Shown here piece by piece: positions 49,707 through 58,405 of a stretch of DNA of 64,000 bases (positions are counted from its first letter, which is position 1; every line of letters begins with the position of its first letter). A program made the translations under genes and the position numbers. The notes beneath the pieces are model-generated. The model worked only from the letters and a program-made list of their open reading frames with translations. It searched no databases and was not told the DNA's origin. Where the stretch lies: NCBI RefSeq assembly GCF_009720365.1, contig NZ_ML769314.1:673264-737263 (forward strand). The letters are read 5' to 3'. This DNA comes from Catellatospora paridis (GTDB lineage Bacteria; Actinomycetota; Actinomycetes; Mycobacteriales; Micromonosporaceae).

Positions 49707-49863
49707 TCGCGTTGCGCCGGCCGGGCTCCGCGCGGTCCGGCCGGGAGCGCCGGGGCGACGCCTTCGGGTGCGCAGGGTGATCATGCGAACGCGCTGCGTC
49801 CGACCTGCTGATGCCGCATAACGAATCTCCCCGCCCCACTTCTGGTCGCGCGGTCGGTCCGCC

Positions 49864-49869
49864 TAGAGT
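49864..49869 (+). promoter_or_regulatory. Candidate -10 box of the substrate-binding protein gene
   Basis: TAGAGT lies 82 nt before the ATG at 49952. The rest of 49707-49951 holds no supported gene. Confidence 0.45.
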
Positions 49870-49951
49870 GTGGCGAGCTACCACCCCCGGATCACTCACC
49901 CCTGGATTCTTGGCGGACGCGCGAGGGCGCGGGACCGCCGGGAGGACGACC

Positions 49952-51730
49952 ATGCCTGACCTCTCGATGTCGCCGGTCCGCGCGTTCACGCGGGCGAGCC
50001 GTGCGCGCCGCCGCCTTGCCGCGGCAGCTGCCGTGGTGACCCTGCTCGGCGTCGCCTCCGCCTGTGACTCAGCCGCCGACGCGAACGACACGATCACGCA
50101 AGGCGGCACGCTGCGTGTCGTGCTGCCGGCCCTGCCGGACCACCTGGACCCGCAGAAGATCGCGGCGGCGATGGACGCGAACATCAGCCGCCTGGTCTCC
50201 CGCACGCTGACCACGTACAAGGCAGAGTCGGGCACGGCCAGCAGCGAGCTGGTCCCCGACCTCGCCACCGACCTGGGCCGCCCGAGTGAGAAGAACACGG
50301 TCTGGGAGTTCAAGCTGCGCGAGGGGGTGAAGTGGGAGGACGGCTCCCCCATCGTCTGCTCGCAGCTGAAATACGGCGTGGAGCGCAACTTCGCCAAGGT
50401 CTTCGACTCGGGCCTGCCCTATGCCGAGCTGATGCTGGCCGACAACGCGACCCCGTACGAGGGCCCGTACAGCGGCAAGGAACTGGACTCGGTCACCTGC
50501 GAGGACACCCAGACCATCAAGTTCCGGCTCAAGCAGCCGGCGGGCGACTTCAACTACACGGTCGCTCTGTCGATCTTCTCGCCGACCAAGCAGGGTGCCG
50601 ACGGCGACAAGGACGCCTACGACATCCGCCCGCTGTCCAGCGGCCCCTACCGGGTCGAGCCGCGGCCGAAGGACGCGACCGGCTTCACGCTGGTGCGCAA
50701 CGAGCACTGGTCGCCGACGCTGGACTCGGTCCGCAAGGCGCACCCCGACAAGATCGTGTTCGTGGTCGACGCCAACGACCCGGCCGTGACCAATGCGCTG
50801 ATCCAGGACCAGGGCGCGGACCGCAACACGATCATGATGCAGGCCAACGTGGCGCCGAACTTCCTGCAGCAGGTGATCAACGACCCGAAGCTGTCGCAGC
50901 GCGTGGCCAGTGGCCCGTCCGGCGCGGTCCGGTACTTCGCGATCAACACTGAGATGATCAAGAGTCTCGACTGCCGTAAGGCCCTGTCGTTCGCGTTCAA
51001 CAAGCGCAAGTACCGCCAGGCGATGGGCGGCTCGGTGATCGGCGAGCTGGCGACGTCGATGATCCCGCCGAACCTGGCGGCGCACGCCAAGTTCGACATC
51101 TACCGCACGCTCAGCGACAGCGACGGCGACGAGGACGAGGCCCTCAAGCTGATCGACAAGGCGAAGAACGAGGGCAAGCCCTGCCCGGACAAGCTCAAGG
51201 TGGCGCTGCCCGACAACGACACCATCGCCCGGTACGTCAAGACGATGGTCGACGCCTACGTCCGCATCGGCATCAAGGTCGAGCTGAACCGGCTGCCGGC
51301 CAAGTCGTACTTCGGCCTGATCGCCGACATCGCGCACGGCAACCACCTGGTCTACGCCGGCTGGATCGCGGACTGGGCGAACGGCTCCGCGGTCATCCCG
51401 CCGCTGTTCGACGGCGCCCTGGTCAAGCCGAGCGGTGAGCAGAGCGGCTCGAACTACTCGTTCCTCAACGACCCGGAGATCAACAAGGCGATCGCCGACG
51501 CGATGGCCGAGGACGACCTCAACCGGCAGTACAAGCTGTGGGGCGAGATCGACAACCGGCTCTCGGACATGGCAGTGACCATCCCCGTGCTCTACCCGAA
51601 CTCGATCCGGATGTACGGTTCCAACGTCGCCGGGGCGTTCATCCACTCGCAGTTCGGCGCGCCGGACCTGGCTTCGCTGGGTCTGAAGGACCCCTCGATC
51701 CCGGTGGATGTGACCTCCTCGGGGTCCTAG
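49952..51730 (+). CDS. Peptide/nickel-type ABC transporter substrate-binding lipoprotein (SBP family 5)
   Basis: The product is 592 aa. The N-terminus has a run of Arg, a hydrophobic core and lipobox VASA-C. GGTLRVVLPALPDHLDPQKI, FKLREGVKWEDGSPI, LSSGPYRV and RKALSFAFNKRKYRQAMGG are typical of the DppA/OppA family. It captures oligopeptides or similar ligands outside the membrane. No permease or ATPase gene lies nearby, so it is an orphan. The ATG at 49952 has GGAGG 6 nt upstream. It separates tpiA from secG, which are often adjacent in actinobacteria. Confidence 0.92.
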   Translation: MPDLSMSPVRAFTRASRARRRLAAAAAVVTLLGVASACDSAADANDTITQGGTLRVVLPALPDHLDPQKIAAAMDANISRLVSRTLTTYKAESGTASSELVPDLATDLGRPSEKNTVWEFKLREGVKWEDGSPIVCSQLKYGVERNFAKVFDSGLPYAELMLADNATPYEGPYSGKELDSVTCEDTQTIKFRLKQPAGDFNYTVALSIFSPTKQGADGDKDAYDIRPLSSGPYRVEPRPKDATGFTLVRNEHWSPTLDSVRKAHPDKIVFVVDANDPAVTNALIQDQGADRNTIMMQANVAPNFLQQVINDPKLSQRVASGPSGAVRYFAINTEMIKSLDCRKALSFAFNKRKYRQAMGGSVIGELATSMIPPNLAAHAKFDIYRTLSDSDGDEDEALKLIDKAKNEGKPCPDKLKVALPDNDTIARYVKTMVDAYVRIGIKVELNRLPAKSYFGLIADIAHGNHLVYAGWIADWANGSAVIPPLFDGALVKPSGEQSGSNYSFLNDPEINKAIADAMAEDDLNRQYKLWGEIDNRLSDMAVTIPVLYPNSIRMYGSNVAGAFIHSQFGAPDLASLGLKDPSIPVDVTSSGS

Positions 51731-51734
51731 CCGG

Positions 51735-51740
51735 TACGAT
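51735..51740 (+). promoter_or_regulatory. Candidate -10 box of secG
   Basis: TACGAT lies 66 nt before the secG ATG, right after the upstream stop codon. Confidence 0.45.
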
Positions 51741-51806
51741 GGACCGCTATTGTTGACCGACACCCAAGGCCGCGCGAGCGGCCACCGAGCCTAAGGACAC
51801 CTGCTC

Positions 51807-52073
51807 ATGCCGATCGGCTTCGCCTACACGTTGATCGTGTTGCTGATCATCACCAGCGCCCTGCTGACGATGCTGGTCCTGCTGCACCGGGGCAAGGGCG
51901 GCGGTCTGTCCAGCATGTTCGGCGGCGGTGTGTCGTCGAGTCTGGCCGGGTCGTCGGTGGCGGAGAAGAACCTCGACCGCTACACCGTCCTGGTGGGTAT
52001 CGTCTGGTTTGCCTGCATTGTCGGCCTCGGCCTCTGGCTGAAGCTGGAGATGGCCGCCGGCACCGTCGGCTGA
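51807..52073 (+). CDS. secG: Preprotein translocase subunit SecG
   Basis: The product is 88 aa with two membrane helices (about 8-28 and 60-80). Between them is the conserved LLHRGKGGGLSSMFGGG loop. It belongs to the SecYEG channel and assists SecA-driven export. AAGGA lies about 10 nt before the ATG at 51807. It is the last plus-strand gene before the convergent pentose-phosphate operon. Confidence 0.95.
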   Translation: MPIGFAYTLIVLLIITSALLTMLVLLHRGKGGGLSSMFGGGVSSSLAGSSVAEKNLDRYTVLVGIVWFACIVGLGLWLKLEMAAGTVG

Positions 52074-52087
52074 CAGCAAGCACGCGA

Positions 52088-52118
52088 AAGGGCGGCTGAC
52101 CATCGGTCAGCCGCCCTT
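52088..52118. terminator. Bidirectional hairpin between secG and pgl
   Basis: AAGGGCGGCTGACC (52088-52101) pairs perfectly with GGTCAGCCGCCCTT (52105-52118) around ATC. It ends both convergent operons. Confidence 0.88.
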
Positions 52119-52133
52119 CGGCATCTTCGGGAG

Positions 52134-52889
52134 CTAGCGCAACGAGCTCTGCGGCACCTGGGCCGCCGCGGCCCGGTCGAGCAGCCAGACGGTACGCGAG
52201 ACGCCGTGCACCGCGGCCGCGGGCAGCTCCGCCGACCCCGACAGGGCCGCCCCGACCGCCTCGGCCTTGTCCGGCCCGGCGGCGATCAGCCACACCTCCG
52301 CCGCCGTGTTGATCGCGGGAAGGGTGAGCGTGGTGCGCACCGGCGGCGGCTTCGGGCTGTTGCGCACCGCGCTGACCGGCCGGGTCTCGGCCGCCACCGG
52401 GTGCCCCGGGAACACCGACGCCACGTGGCCGTCCTCTCCGACACCGAGCAGCAGCACGTCGAAGCGCGGCAGCCCGGCCGAGTCCGGCGCGGTGCCCGCC
52501 AGTTCCACGGCGTAACGCGCGGCCGCCAGTTCGGGATCAGAGCCGTCGGGACCGTCGGAGGGTGGCATCGGGTGCACCCGCGCCGGGTCGAGCGGCAGCG
52601 CGTCCAGCAGGGCCGCGCGCGCCTGCGTCTCGTTGCGGTCCGGGTCCCCGGCCGGCAGGAAACGCTCGTCGCCCCACCACAGGTCCACCCGTGACCAGTC
52701 GACGGCGTCCCGGGCCGGATCGGCCAGCACCGCCCGGTAAACGGCGGCCGCGACCCGGCCGCCGGTGAGCACGATGTCGGCCGAACCCCGCGCGGCCTGG
52801 GCGTCCACCAGCCGCACGAGCAGCCGCGCCGCCACCGCCTCGGCGAGCTCCTGCGCATCCGCATGCACGACCACAGACCGCTCGCTCAT
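52134..52889 (-). CDS. pgl: 6-phosphogluconolactonase
   Basis: The product is 251 aa. ADIVLTGGRV (phosphate loop), WWGDERFLPAGDPDRN and LLLGVGEDGHVASVFPG are the DevB/PGL signatures. It hydrolyses 6-phosphogluconolactone after glucose-6-phosphate dehydrogenase. The ATG at 52889 lies inside the ATGA that ends the second mini-ORF of the 71-bp repeat, and its first residues MSER match the mini-ORF start. It is the last gene of the minus-strand operon. Confidence 0.95.
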   Translation of the reverse strand: MSERSVVVHADAQELAEAVAARLLVRLVDAQAARGSADIVLTGGRVAAAVYRAVLADPARDAVDWSRVDLWWGDERFLPAGDPDRNETQARAALLDALPLDPARVHPMPPSDGPDGSDPELAAARYAVELAGTAPDSAGLPRFDVLLLGVGEDGHVASVFPGHPVAAETRPVSAVRNSPKPPPVRTTLTLPAINTAAEVWLIAAGPDKAEAVGAALSGSAELPAAAVHGVSRTVWLLDRAAAAQVPQSSLR

Positions 52890-52960
52890 GCCTTCGCCTC
52901 GCTGCGCTCGTCGGCAGCATGATTCCGGGTGCACATGATTCGCTCGCTGCGCTCGCTCAT
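52886..52960 (-). CDS. Mini-ORF 2 of the 71-bp repeat, 24 aa
   Basis: ATG at 52960 overlaps the stop of mini-ORF 1; its own TGA overlaps the pgl ATG (ATGA). It encodes MSERSERIMCTR followed by a short charged tail ending ADERSEAKA. GAGGAG lies 5 nt before the ATG, inside mini-ORF 1, so translation is plausible. Function may lie in the coupling rather than the peptide. Confidence 0.45.
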   Translation of the reverse strand: MSERSERIMCTRNHAADERSEAKA

Positions 52961-53031
52961 GCTTTCTCCTCGCTGCCCTCGTCGGCAGCATGATTCCGGG
53001 TGCACATGATTCGCTCGCTGCGCTCGCTCAT
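52957..53031 (-). CDS. Mini-ORF 1 of the 71-bp repeat, 24 aa
   Basis: ATG at 53031 overlaps the opcA stop (ATGA). It encodes MSERSERIMCTR with a tail ADEGSEEKA and stops in the ATGA that starts mini-ORF 2. It differs from mini-ORF 2 at only two residues (G/R and E/A). No homologous domain is recognised. Confidence 0.45.
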   Translation of the reverse strand: MSERSERIMCTRNHAADEGSEEKA

Positions 53032-54023
53032 GCGGCCACCGGCTCCCAGGCCGGGTCCTGCCAGATGTGGGTACGGGTCGACGTGCGGTCGCCGAGGTTC
53101 GCGATGCCCGTGGCGGCCGCGAGCGCCGCCGCGTACGGCTGGTCGGCGTCGAGGCGCTGCAGCTCCTCCGCCAGCACCTCGCCGAGCCGCCGTTCCACCA
53201 GCGGCATCACCTGGTCCAGCGAGCCGCTCTTGCGCAGCAGGGCCATCCCGTCGCCGGTGGCGTGCAGGCTCAGCGAGCCGCCGTCGGCCAGCGCGAAGTC
53301 GACCCCGTGCAGTGGCCCGGTGACCTCGGCCAGCTGCACCGGGACGCCCATCCGCGCCATGATCCAGCCGCGCAGCAGCGCACCCAGCGGGTCGTTCGCG
53401 GCGGCGTGCACCGTCGCGGACAGCGCGCCCGCCGACGCGGTGTCGAAGGCGCCCGCGATGAGCGCGCGCCAGCCGGTCAGCCGGGTCCAGGACAGGTCGG
53501 TGTCGCCGGGGGCGTAGTCCACCGCCCGCTGGTGCAGCGCCGCGGCGGGGTCGGGGCACTGGGCGATGTCAGTGACCCGGCGCTCCGCGACGACGCCCAG
53601 CGGGTCGTACGCGATGTGCTCGGGCGGGCAGCCGTGCCACCAGGTGACCACCGGGACGTCCGGGGCCAGCAGCGGCATGACCACCGACTCGCTGTGCAGG
53701 GCGAGCCGGCCGTGCATGCGCATGATGACGGCCTCGCACGGGCCGAGCCGCCCGCCGACGACGATCTCGGCGTCGAGCCGGTTCTTGGCGTTCGCGGTCG
53801 CCGCGTCGACGCCCGCGACCGGGCCGCGGCTGACCACGAGCAGGCGGCAGGGGTGCGATGCGGCGGCGATGGTGGCCGCGTCCTCGACCTGGCGCACCCG
53901 GCCCTCGTCCACGATCACGACCAGGTTGAGGGCGAGGCCGCTGGCGACGCCGCCCGCGTTGCGCCGCTCGGAGGCGAGCTTGCGCACCACCTCGCTACCG
54001 GTGGTGTCCCACAGGGCTAGCAT
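53028..54023 (-). CDS. opcA: Glucose-6-phosphate dehydrogenase assembly protein OpcA
   Basis: The product is 331 aa. The actinobacterial OpcA pattern is present: MLALWDTTGSEVVRKLASER at the start, LNLVVIVDEG, HPCRLLVVSRG and a middle PDVPVVTWWHGCPPEH. It activates or assembles G6PDH and always lies next to zwf, as here. The stop codon shares an ATGA with mini-ORF 1. The start overlaps a short ORF that runs from the zwf stop. Confidence 0.95.
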   Translation of the reverse strand: MLALWDTTGSEVVRKLASERRNAGGVASGLALNLVVIVDEGRVRQVEDAATIAAASHPCRLLVVSRGPVAGVDAATANAKNRLDAEIVVGGRLGPCEAVIMRMHGRLALHSESVVMPLLAPDVPVVTWWHGCPPEHIAYDPLGVVAERRVTDIAQCPDPAAALHQRAVDYAPGDTDLSWTRLTGWRALIAGAFDTASAGALSATVHAAANDPLGALLRGWIMARMGVPVQLAEVTGPLHGVDFALADGGSLSLHATGDGMALLRKSGSLDQVMPLVERRLGEVLAEELQRLDADQPYAAALAAATGIANLGDRTSTRTHIWQDPAWEPVAA

Positions 54024-54061
54024 TCCGTCCCACTTCCACGCTTGATCGAAAGACCACTCAT
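54017..54061 (-). CDS. Short coupling ORF before opcA, 14 aa
   Basis: ATG at 54061 overlaps the stop of the 12-residue ORF (ATGA). It encodes MSGLSIKRGSGTEC and ends TAG at 54017, just inside the opcA start region (ATG at 54023). It may be chance, but it continues the chain of overlapping ORFs. Confidence 0.25.
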   Translation of the reverse strand: MSGLSIKRGSGTEC

Positions 54062-54096
54062 GAGGCTGCCACGATTCGCTCGCGAGGCTCGCTCAT
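54058..54096 (-). CDS. Degenerate mini-ORF at the zwf/opcA junction, 12 aa
   Basis: ATG at 54096 overlaps the zwf stop (ATGA). It encodes MSEPRERIVAAS, clearly related to MSERSERIM of the opcA/pgl repeat, and stops in another ATGA. The DNA ATGAGCGAGCCTCGCGAGCG shares most bases with the 71-bp unit start. Confidence 0.35.
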   Translation of the reverse strand: MSEPRERIVAAS

Positions 54097-55634
54097 GCCC
54101 GCCGCCAGGTGCGGCCCTCGCGGGCCAGCATCTCGTCGGCCTCGCGCGGACCCCACTCGCCTGCCCGGTAGGTCGCGGGCTTGGTGCCCTCCCACGCGTC
54201 CTCCAGCGGGTCGATGATGCGCCAGCCCTCCTCGACCTCGGCCGCGTCCGGGAACAGCGTCCGGTCGCCCAGCAGCACGTCGAGGATGAGCCGCTCGTAC
54301 GCCTCGGGGCTGGACTCGGTGAAGGCCTCGCCGTAGGCGAAGTCCATGGTGATGTCGCGCAGCTCCATCTGGGTGCCGGGCACCTTGGAGCCGAACTTCA
54401 GCATCACGCCCTCGTCCGGCTGGACCCGGATGACCAGCTGGTTGTTGCCCAGCAGCTCCACGTCCTCGGGGTAGAACGGCAGGTGCGGCGCCTTCTTGAA
54501 GAGCACGGCGAGCTCGGTGACCCGGCGCGGCAGGCGCTTGCCCGCGCGGATGTAGAACGGCACCCCCGCCCAGCGCCGGTTCTTGATGGTCAACCGCACC
54601 GCCGCGTACGTCTCGGTGTTCGAGTCCGGCGGGACGTCCGACTCCTCCAGGTAGCCCGGCACGCGCGCGCCGCCGACCCAGCCGGTCAGATACTGCCCGC
54701 GTACGGTCTCGGCGGCCACGTCCTTGGGCGGCACGACGGCGCGCAGCACCTTGAGCTTCTCGGCGCGGATCTCGGAGGCGTCGAAGGTGGTCGGCTCCTC
54801 CATGGCGACCAGCGCCAGCAGCTGCATCAGGTGGTTCTGCATGACGTCGCGGGCCGCGCCGGTGGCGTCGTAGAAGCCGGCCCGGGTGCCGATGCCCACG
54901 TCCTCGGCCATGGTGATCTGCACCGAGTCGACGTACTTGGAGTTCCACATGGGCTCGAACAGCGAGTTCGCGAAGCGCAGCGCCAGGATGTTCTGGACCG
55001 TCTCCTTGCCCAGGTAGTGGTCGATGCGGAAGACGTCCTCCGCGCTGACCACGTCGTCCACCAGGTCGTTGAGCGCCTTGGCCGACTCCAGGTCCTCGCC
55101 GAAGGGCTTCTCCACCACGACCCGCCGCCAGCCGCCGGACTTGGCGTTGTCGGCCATGCCGGTGCGTTCCAGCTGCTTGAGCACGGTCGGGAAGGCGGCC
55201 GGGGGGATGGACAGGTAGAACGCCGCGTTGCCCATGATGCCGTGCGAGTCGCGCAGCTCGTTGAGGCTGTCGTGCAGCCGGTCGAAGGCCGCGTCGTCGT
55301 CGAACGCGCCGCCCACGAAGCGGAAGTTGCCCGCCAGCCGGGCCCAGACCTCCTCGCGCCACGGGGTGCGCGCGTGCTCCATGGCCGCGGTGCGGGCCAC
55401 GTTCTCGAAGTCGCCGTCGCCCCAGTCACGCCGGGCGAACCCGGCGATCACGAAGCCGGGCGGCAGCAGGCCCCGGTTGGCCAGGTCGTACACGGCGGGG
55501 ATGAGCTTCTTGCGGGCGAGGTCGCCGGTGACCCCGAAGATGACGAGCGCGCATGGCTCCGGGATCCGCGGCAGTCGGCGGTCCTGGGGGTCCCGCAGCG
55601 GATTGACCCGCTCCGGGTCGGACGACACGGTCAC
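54093..55634 (-). CDS. zwf: Glucose-6-phosphate dehydrogenase
   Basis: The product is 513 aa. VIFGVTGDLARKKL (NADP-binding, about 30-43), EKPFGED and the active-site RIDHYLGKE identify the enzyme, which makes 6-phosphogluconolactone and NADPH. The GTG at 55634 lies 6 nt after the pgi stop, with AAGGAG inside the pgi end. It is followed by opcA and pgl, giving the complete oxidative branch up to 6-phosphogluconate. 6-phosphogluconate dehydrogenase is not in this window. Confidence 0.97.
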   Translation of the reverse strand: MTVSSDPERVNPLRDPQDRRLPRIPEPCALVIFGVTGDLARKKLIPAVYDLANRGLLPPGFVIAGFARRDWGDGDFENVARTAAMEHARTPWREEVWARLAGNFRFVGGAFDDDAAFDRLHDSLNELRDSHGIMGNAAFYLSIPPAAFPTVLKQLERTGMADNAKSGGWRRVVVEKPFGEDLESAKALNDLVDDVVSAEDVFRIDHYLGKETVQNILALRFANSLFEPMWNSKYVDSVQITMAEDVGIGTRAGFYDATGAARDVMQNHLMQLLALVAMEEPTTFDASEIRAEKLKVLRAVVPPKDVAAETVRGQYLTGWVGGARVPGYLEESDVPPDSNTETYAAVRLTIKNRRWAGVPFYIRAGKRLPRRVTELAVLFKKAPHLPFYPEDVELLGNNQLVIRVQPDEGVMLKFGSKVPGTQMELRDITMDFAYGEAFTESSPEAYERLILDVLLGDRTLFPDAAEVEEGWRIIDPLEDAWEGTKPATYRAGEWGPREADEMLAREGRTWRRA

Positions 55635-55640
55635 GTGACG

Positions 55641-57287
55641 TCACCTCTCCTTGTACGGCTGGATGCGGCCCGCCGCGTCCAGCAGCTGGGCGATGCCCTT
55701 GGCCCGGTCGGTCAGGTGCAGGTGCAGCAGTGGGCGGTCGCGCCCGGCCAGCGCCTGCCGGTCGCCCGCGGCCTGTGCCGCCTGCAGCTGACCGAAGGTG
55801 TACGGCTTGCCCGGCACCGGCAGGTCCTCGGCGACCTCGCCGGTGATCTGCAGGAAGGCCCCGTGCTGCGGGCCGCCCTTGTGGTACTGGCCGGTCGAGT
55901 GCAGGAAGCGCGGGCCCCAGCCGAACGTCACCGGGCGGCTGCTCGCTGCGGCCAGCTGCTCGCGCAGCTTCGCGGTGTCGGCGTCGGCGAAGCGGTCCAG
56001 GTAGGCCATCACGGCGACATAGCCGTGCTCGCCCGCGGCCCCCAGCAGGGCGCGCAGCGCGTCCTCCAGGGAGGTCGCGTCGCCGTACCCGATGATCGCG
56101 CCCTCGGTGAACGACGGCGCCGCCGCCGGCAGGCCCTCGTCCAGGATCTTGTTGGTGTTCTGCTTGGACTCGGTGACGTTGGGCTGGTCGAACGGGTCGA
56201 TGCCGAGCACCCGCCCGGCCACCGCGGTCGCCGCCTCCCAGCACAGGAACTGTGCGCCCAGCGCGCCGTTGACCGACACGTGCGGCAGCACGCCGCTGCC
56301 CGGCACCGCGCCGACGCCCAGTGCGCCGCCGATGGTGGCGGTGAGCACGTCGGGGCCGGTGGCGCCGGCGCTGACCGGGGTCTCCACCACGACCGGCAGG
56401 ATGCCCTTGCCCTCCTTGCCGGTGGACTCGGCGATCAGCTGCTCCGCCCAGTCGCCCAGGCCGGTGATGCCGCTGCCGTCGTCGACCAGCGCGAGCTTGT
56501 CGCGGCCGTGCCGGGCGGCCGCGCCCAGCACCGCGCCGAGCAGGAACGCCGGGTTGTCGACGTCACCGGTCAGCGTGGTGGCGAACTCCTCCGCCTGGTC
56601 CAGCAGCTCGGCCACGTCCACCCCGGCCAGCGCGGTCGGGACCATGCCGAACGCGGTCAGCGCGGAGTAGCGGCCGCCCACCTCCGCATCGGCCAGCAGC
56701 ACGAACGCGCCCATCTCGCGGGCGGTCGCCTCCAGCGGCGAGCCGGGGTCGGTGACGATGACGAAGTGCCGCCCGGCCTCGGCCGGGCTGAGCCCCGCGT
56801 CGAGGAACGCCTGCAGGTATGCCCGGCGGTGGCTGTCGGTCTCCACGGTGCCGCCCGACTTGCTCGACACCACCACGACGGTGCGGTCGAGCCGGTCGCG
56901 CAGCGCGGCGGCGACCTGGCCCGGGTCGGTGGTGTCCAGCACGGTGAGCCGCTTGCCCAGGGTGAGGGAGATCACCTCGGGGGCCAGTGAGGAGCCGCCC
57001 ATGCCGGCCAGCACCACGTGGTCCAGGTCGCCCAGCTCTTCGCGCAGCTCGGCGAGCTGGGGCAGCAGCGCCCGGCTGCGCTCGAAGGTGTCCACCCAGC
57101 CCAGCCGGACGGCCGCCTCGGATTCGGCGGCCGGGCCCCACAGCGTGGGGTCCTTGGCCGCCAGCTTCGCAGGCACCCCGTCGGCCAGCAGTTGGGCCAG
57201 CACGGGCTCGGCCTCGGCTGCGACCTCGCGGGAAACCCGCACGGTCAGCCCGCCACCGAAGACGATCTCCTGGAAGTCATCGCTCAT
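55641..57287 (-). CDS. pgi: Glucose-6-phosphate isomerase
   Basis: The product is 548 aa. [30 protein letters not shown] (sugar-phosphate isomerase site), [14 protein letters not shown]-like [14 protein letters not shown] and a C-terminal [12 protein letters not shown] match the longer actinobacterial GPI type that is often encoded with tal. It converts glucose-6-phosphate and fructose-6-phosphate. The ATG at 57287 overlaps the tal stop (ATGA). A longer upstream frame overlaps tal antiphase and was rejected. Confidence 0.95.
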   Translation of the reverse strand: MSDDFQEIVFGGGLTVRVSREVAAEAEPVLAQLLADGVPAKLAAKDPTLWGPAAESEAAVRLGWVDTFERSRALLPQLAELREELGDLDHVVLAGMGGSSLAPEVISLTLGKRLTVLDTTDPGQVAAALRDRLDRTVVVVSSKSGGTVETDSHRRAYLQAFLDAGLSPAEAGRHFVIVTDPGSPLEATAREMGAFVLLADAEVGGRYSALTAFGMVPTALAGVDVAELLDQAEEFATTLTGDVDNPAFLLGAVLGAAARHGRDKLALVDDGSGITGLGDWAEQLIAESTGKEGKGILPVVVETPVSAGATGPDVLTATIGGALGVGAVPGSGVLPHVSVNGALGAQFLCWEAATAVAGRVLGIDPFDQPNVTESKQNTNKILDEGLPAAAPSFTEGAIIGYGDATSLEDALRALLGAAGEHGYVAVMAYLDRFADADTAKLREQLAAASSRPVTFGWGPRFLHSTGQYHKGGPQHGAFLQITGEVAEDLPVPGKPYTFGQLQAAQAAGDRQALAGRDRPLLHLHLTDRAKGIAQLLDAAGRIQPYKER

Positions 57288-58405
57288 GCTTTTGCCAGCT
57301 TCGCCTGCACGCCCTCGAGCAGTTCGGTCCAGCTGGCGTCGAACTTGGCGACGCCGTCGCGCTCCAGGAAGTCCACCACGTCGTCGTAGTCGACGCCGAC
57401 CTCGCGCAGCGCGTCGAGGGCCATCTCGGCCGACTGCAGGTTGCCGGTGATCGTGTCGCCGGGCACCTTGCCGTGGTCGGCGAAGGCCTGCATGGTCTTC
57501 TCCGGCATGGTGTTGACCGTGTTCGGCGCGATCAGCTGCTCGACGTAGAGCGTGTCCGGGTAGGCGGCGTTCTTGGTGCCGGTGGAGGCCCACAGCGGCC
57601 GCTGCGGCTTGGCCCCGGCGGCCTTGAGAGCCGCCCAGCGCTGGCCGTTGACGACCTCCAGGTGCGCGCCGTACGCCAGCCGCGCGTTGGCGACCGCGGC
57701 CTGCCCACGCAGGGCGAGCGCGTCCGGGGTGCCGATCTTCTCCAGCCGCTTGTCGATCTCGGTGTCGAAGCGCGACACGAAGAAGGACGCCACGGACTCG
57801 ATCTTCGAGATGTCGTGCCCGTTGGCCTGGGCCTGCTCCAGGCCGGCCAGCCAGGCGTCCATCACCGCGCGGTAGCGCTCCAGCGAGAAGATCAGCGTCA
57901 CGTTGACGCTGATGCCCTCGGCCAGCGCCGCGGTGATCGCGGGCAGGCCGGCCAGGGTCGCCGGGATCTTGATGAACAGGTTGGGCCGGTCGACGAGCCA
58001 CCACAGCTGCTTGGCCTCGGCGATGGTCGGCTCGGTCTGGTTCGCCAGCCGCGGGTCGACCTCGATGGACACCCGGCCGTCGACGCCGTCGGAGGCGTCG
58101 AACGCCGGGCGCATCACGTCGCAGGCCCAGCGGATGTCGTACGTGGTGAGCATGCGCACGGCCTCGTCGACCGAGACGCCGCGCACCTTCAGGTCGTGCA
58201 GCTGCGCGTCGTAGTCGTCGCTGCCCGCCAGCGCGCCCGCGAAGATGGTCGGGTTGCTGGTCACGCCGACGACGTGGGACTCGTCACGCAACTTCTCCAG
58301 CGCCGTGTGCGAGCCGCCCTCGGTGAGCCGCTCGCGGGAGATGTCGTCGAGCCATACCGCCACGCCCGCGGCGGAGAGCTCGCCCAGTGCATCAGTCATA
58401 GTCAC
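57284..58405 (-). CDS. tal: Transaldolase
   Basis: The product is 373 aa from the GTG at 58405; an ATG two codons later (58399) is also possible. It has GVTSNPTIF near residue 50 and the Schiff-base Lys in [14 protein letters not shown]. The length and [18 protein letters not shown] start match the TalB-like actinobacterial form. It transfers dihydroxyacetone units between sugar phosphates. The GTG shares a GTGA with the tkt stop. Confidence 0.96.
   Translation of the reverse strand: MTMTDALGELSAAGVAVWLDDISRERLTEGGSHTALEKLRDESHVVGVTSNPTIFAGALAGSDDYDAQLHDLKVRGVSVDEAVRMLTTYDIRWACDVMRPAFDASDGVDGRVSIEVDPRLANQTEPTIAEAKQLWWLVDRPNLFIKIPATLAGLPAITAALAEGISVNVTLIFSLERYRAVMDAWLAGLEQAQANGHDISKIESVASFFVSRFDTEIDKRLEKIGTPDALALRGQAAVANARLAYGAHLEVVNGQRWAALKAAGAKPQRPLWASTGTKNAAYPDTLYVEQLIAPNTVNTMPEKTMQAFADHGKVPGDTITGNLQSAEMALDALREVGVDYDDVVDFLERDGVAKFDASWTELLEGVQAKLAKA

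Larger units (their letters stand above)
52881..53031 (-). repeat. 71-bp tandem repeat between opcA and pgl
   Basis: Two near-identical 71-bp units (52881-52951 and 52952-53022) plus an 8-9 nt third start. On the minus strand each unit begins ATGAGCGAGCGCAGCGAGCG. The units differ at only a few positions near their ends. The period equals 3x25-4, which is exactly what a 25-codon ORF with ATGA overlaps on both sides requires. Confidence 0.9.

Noticed and set aside
54042-56990. Plus-strand frame of about 980 codons opposite zwf and pgi
   Set aside because: Shadow of two certain enzymes; composition is Arg/Gly/His/Val-rich without domains.
55641-58004. Single long pgi frame overlapping tal
   Set aside because: The extra N-terminal part is tal read out of frame; the true pgi start is the ATGA overlap at 57287.
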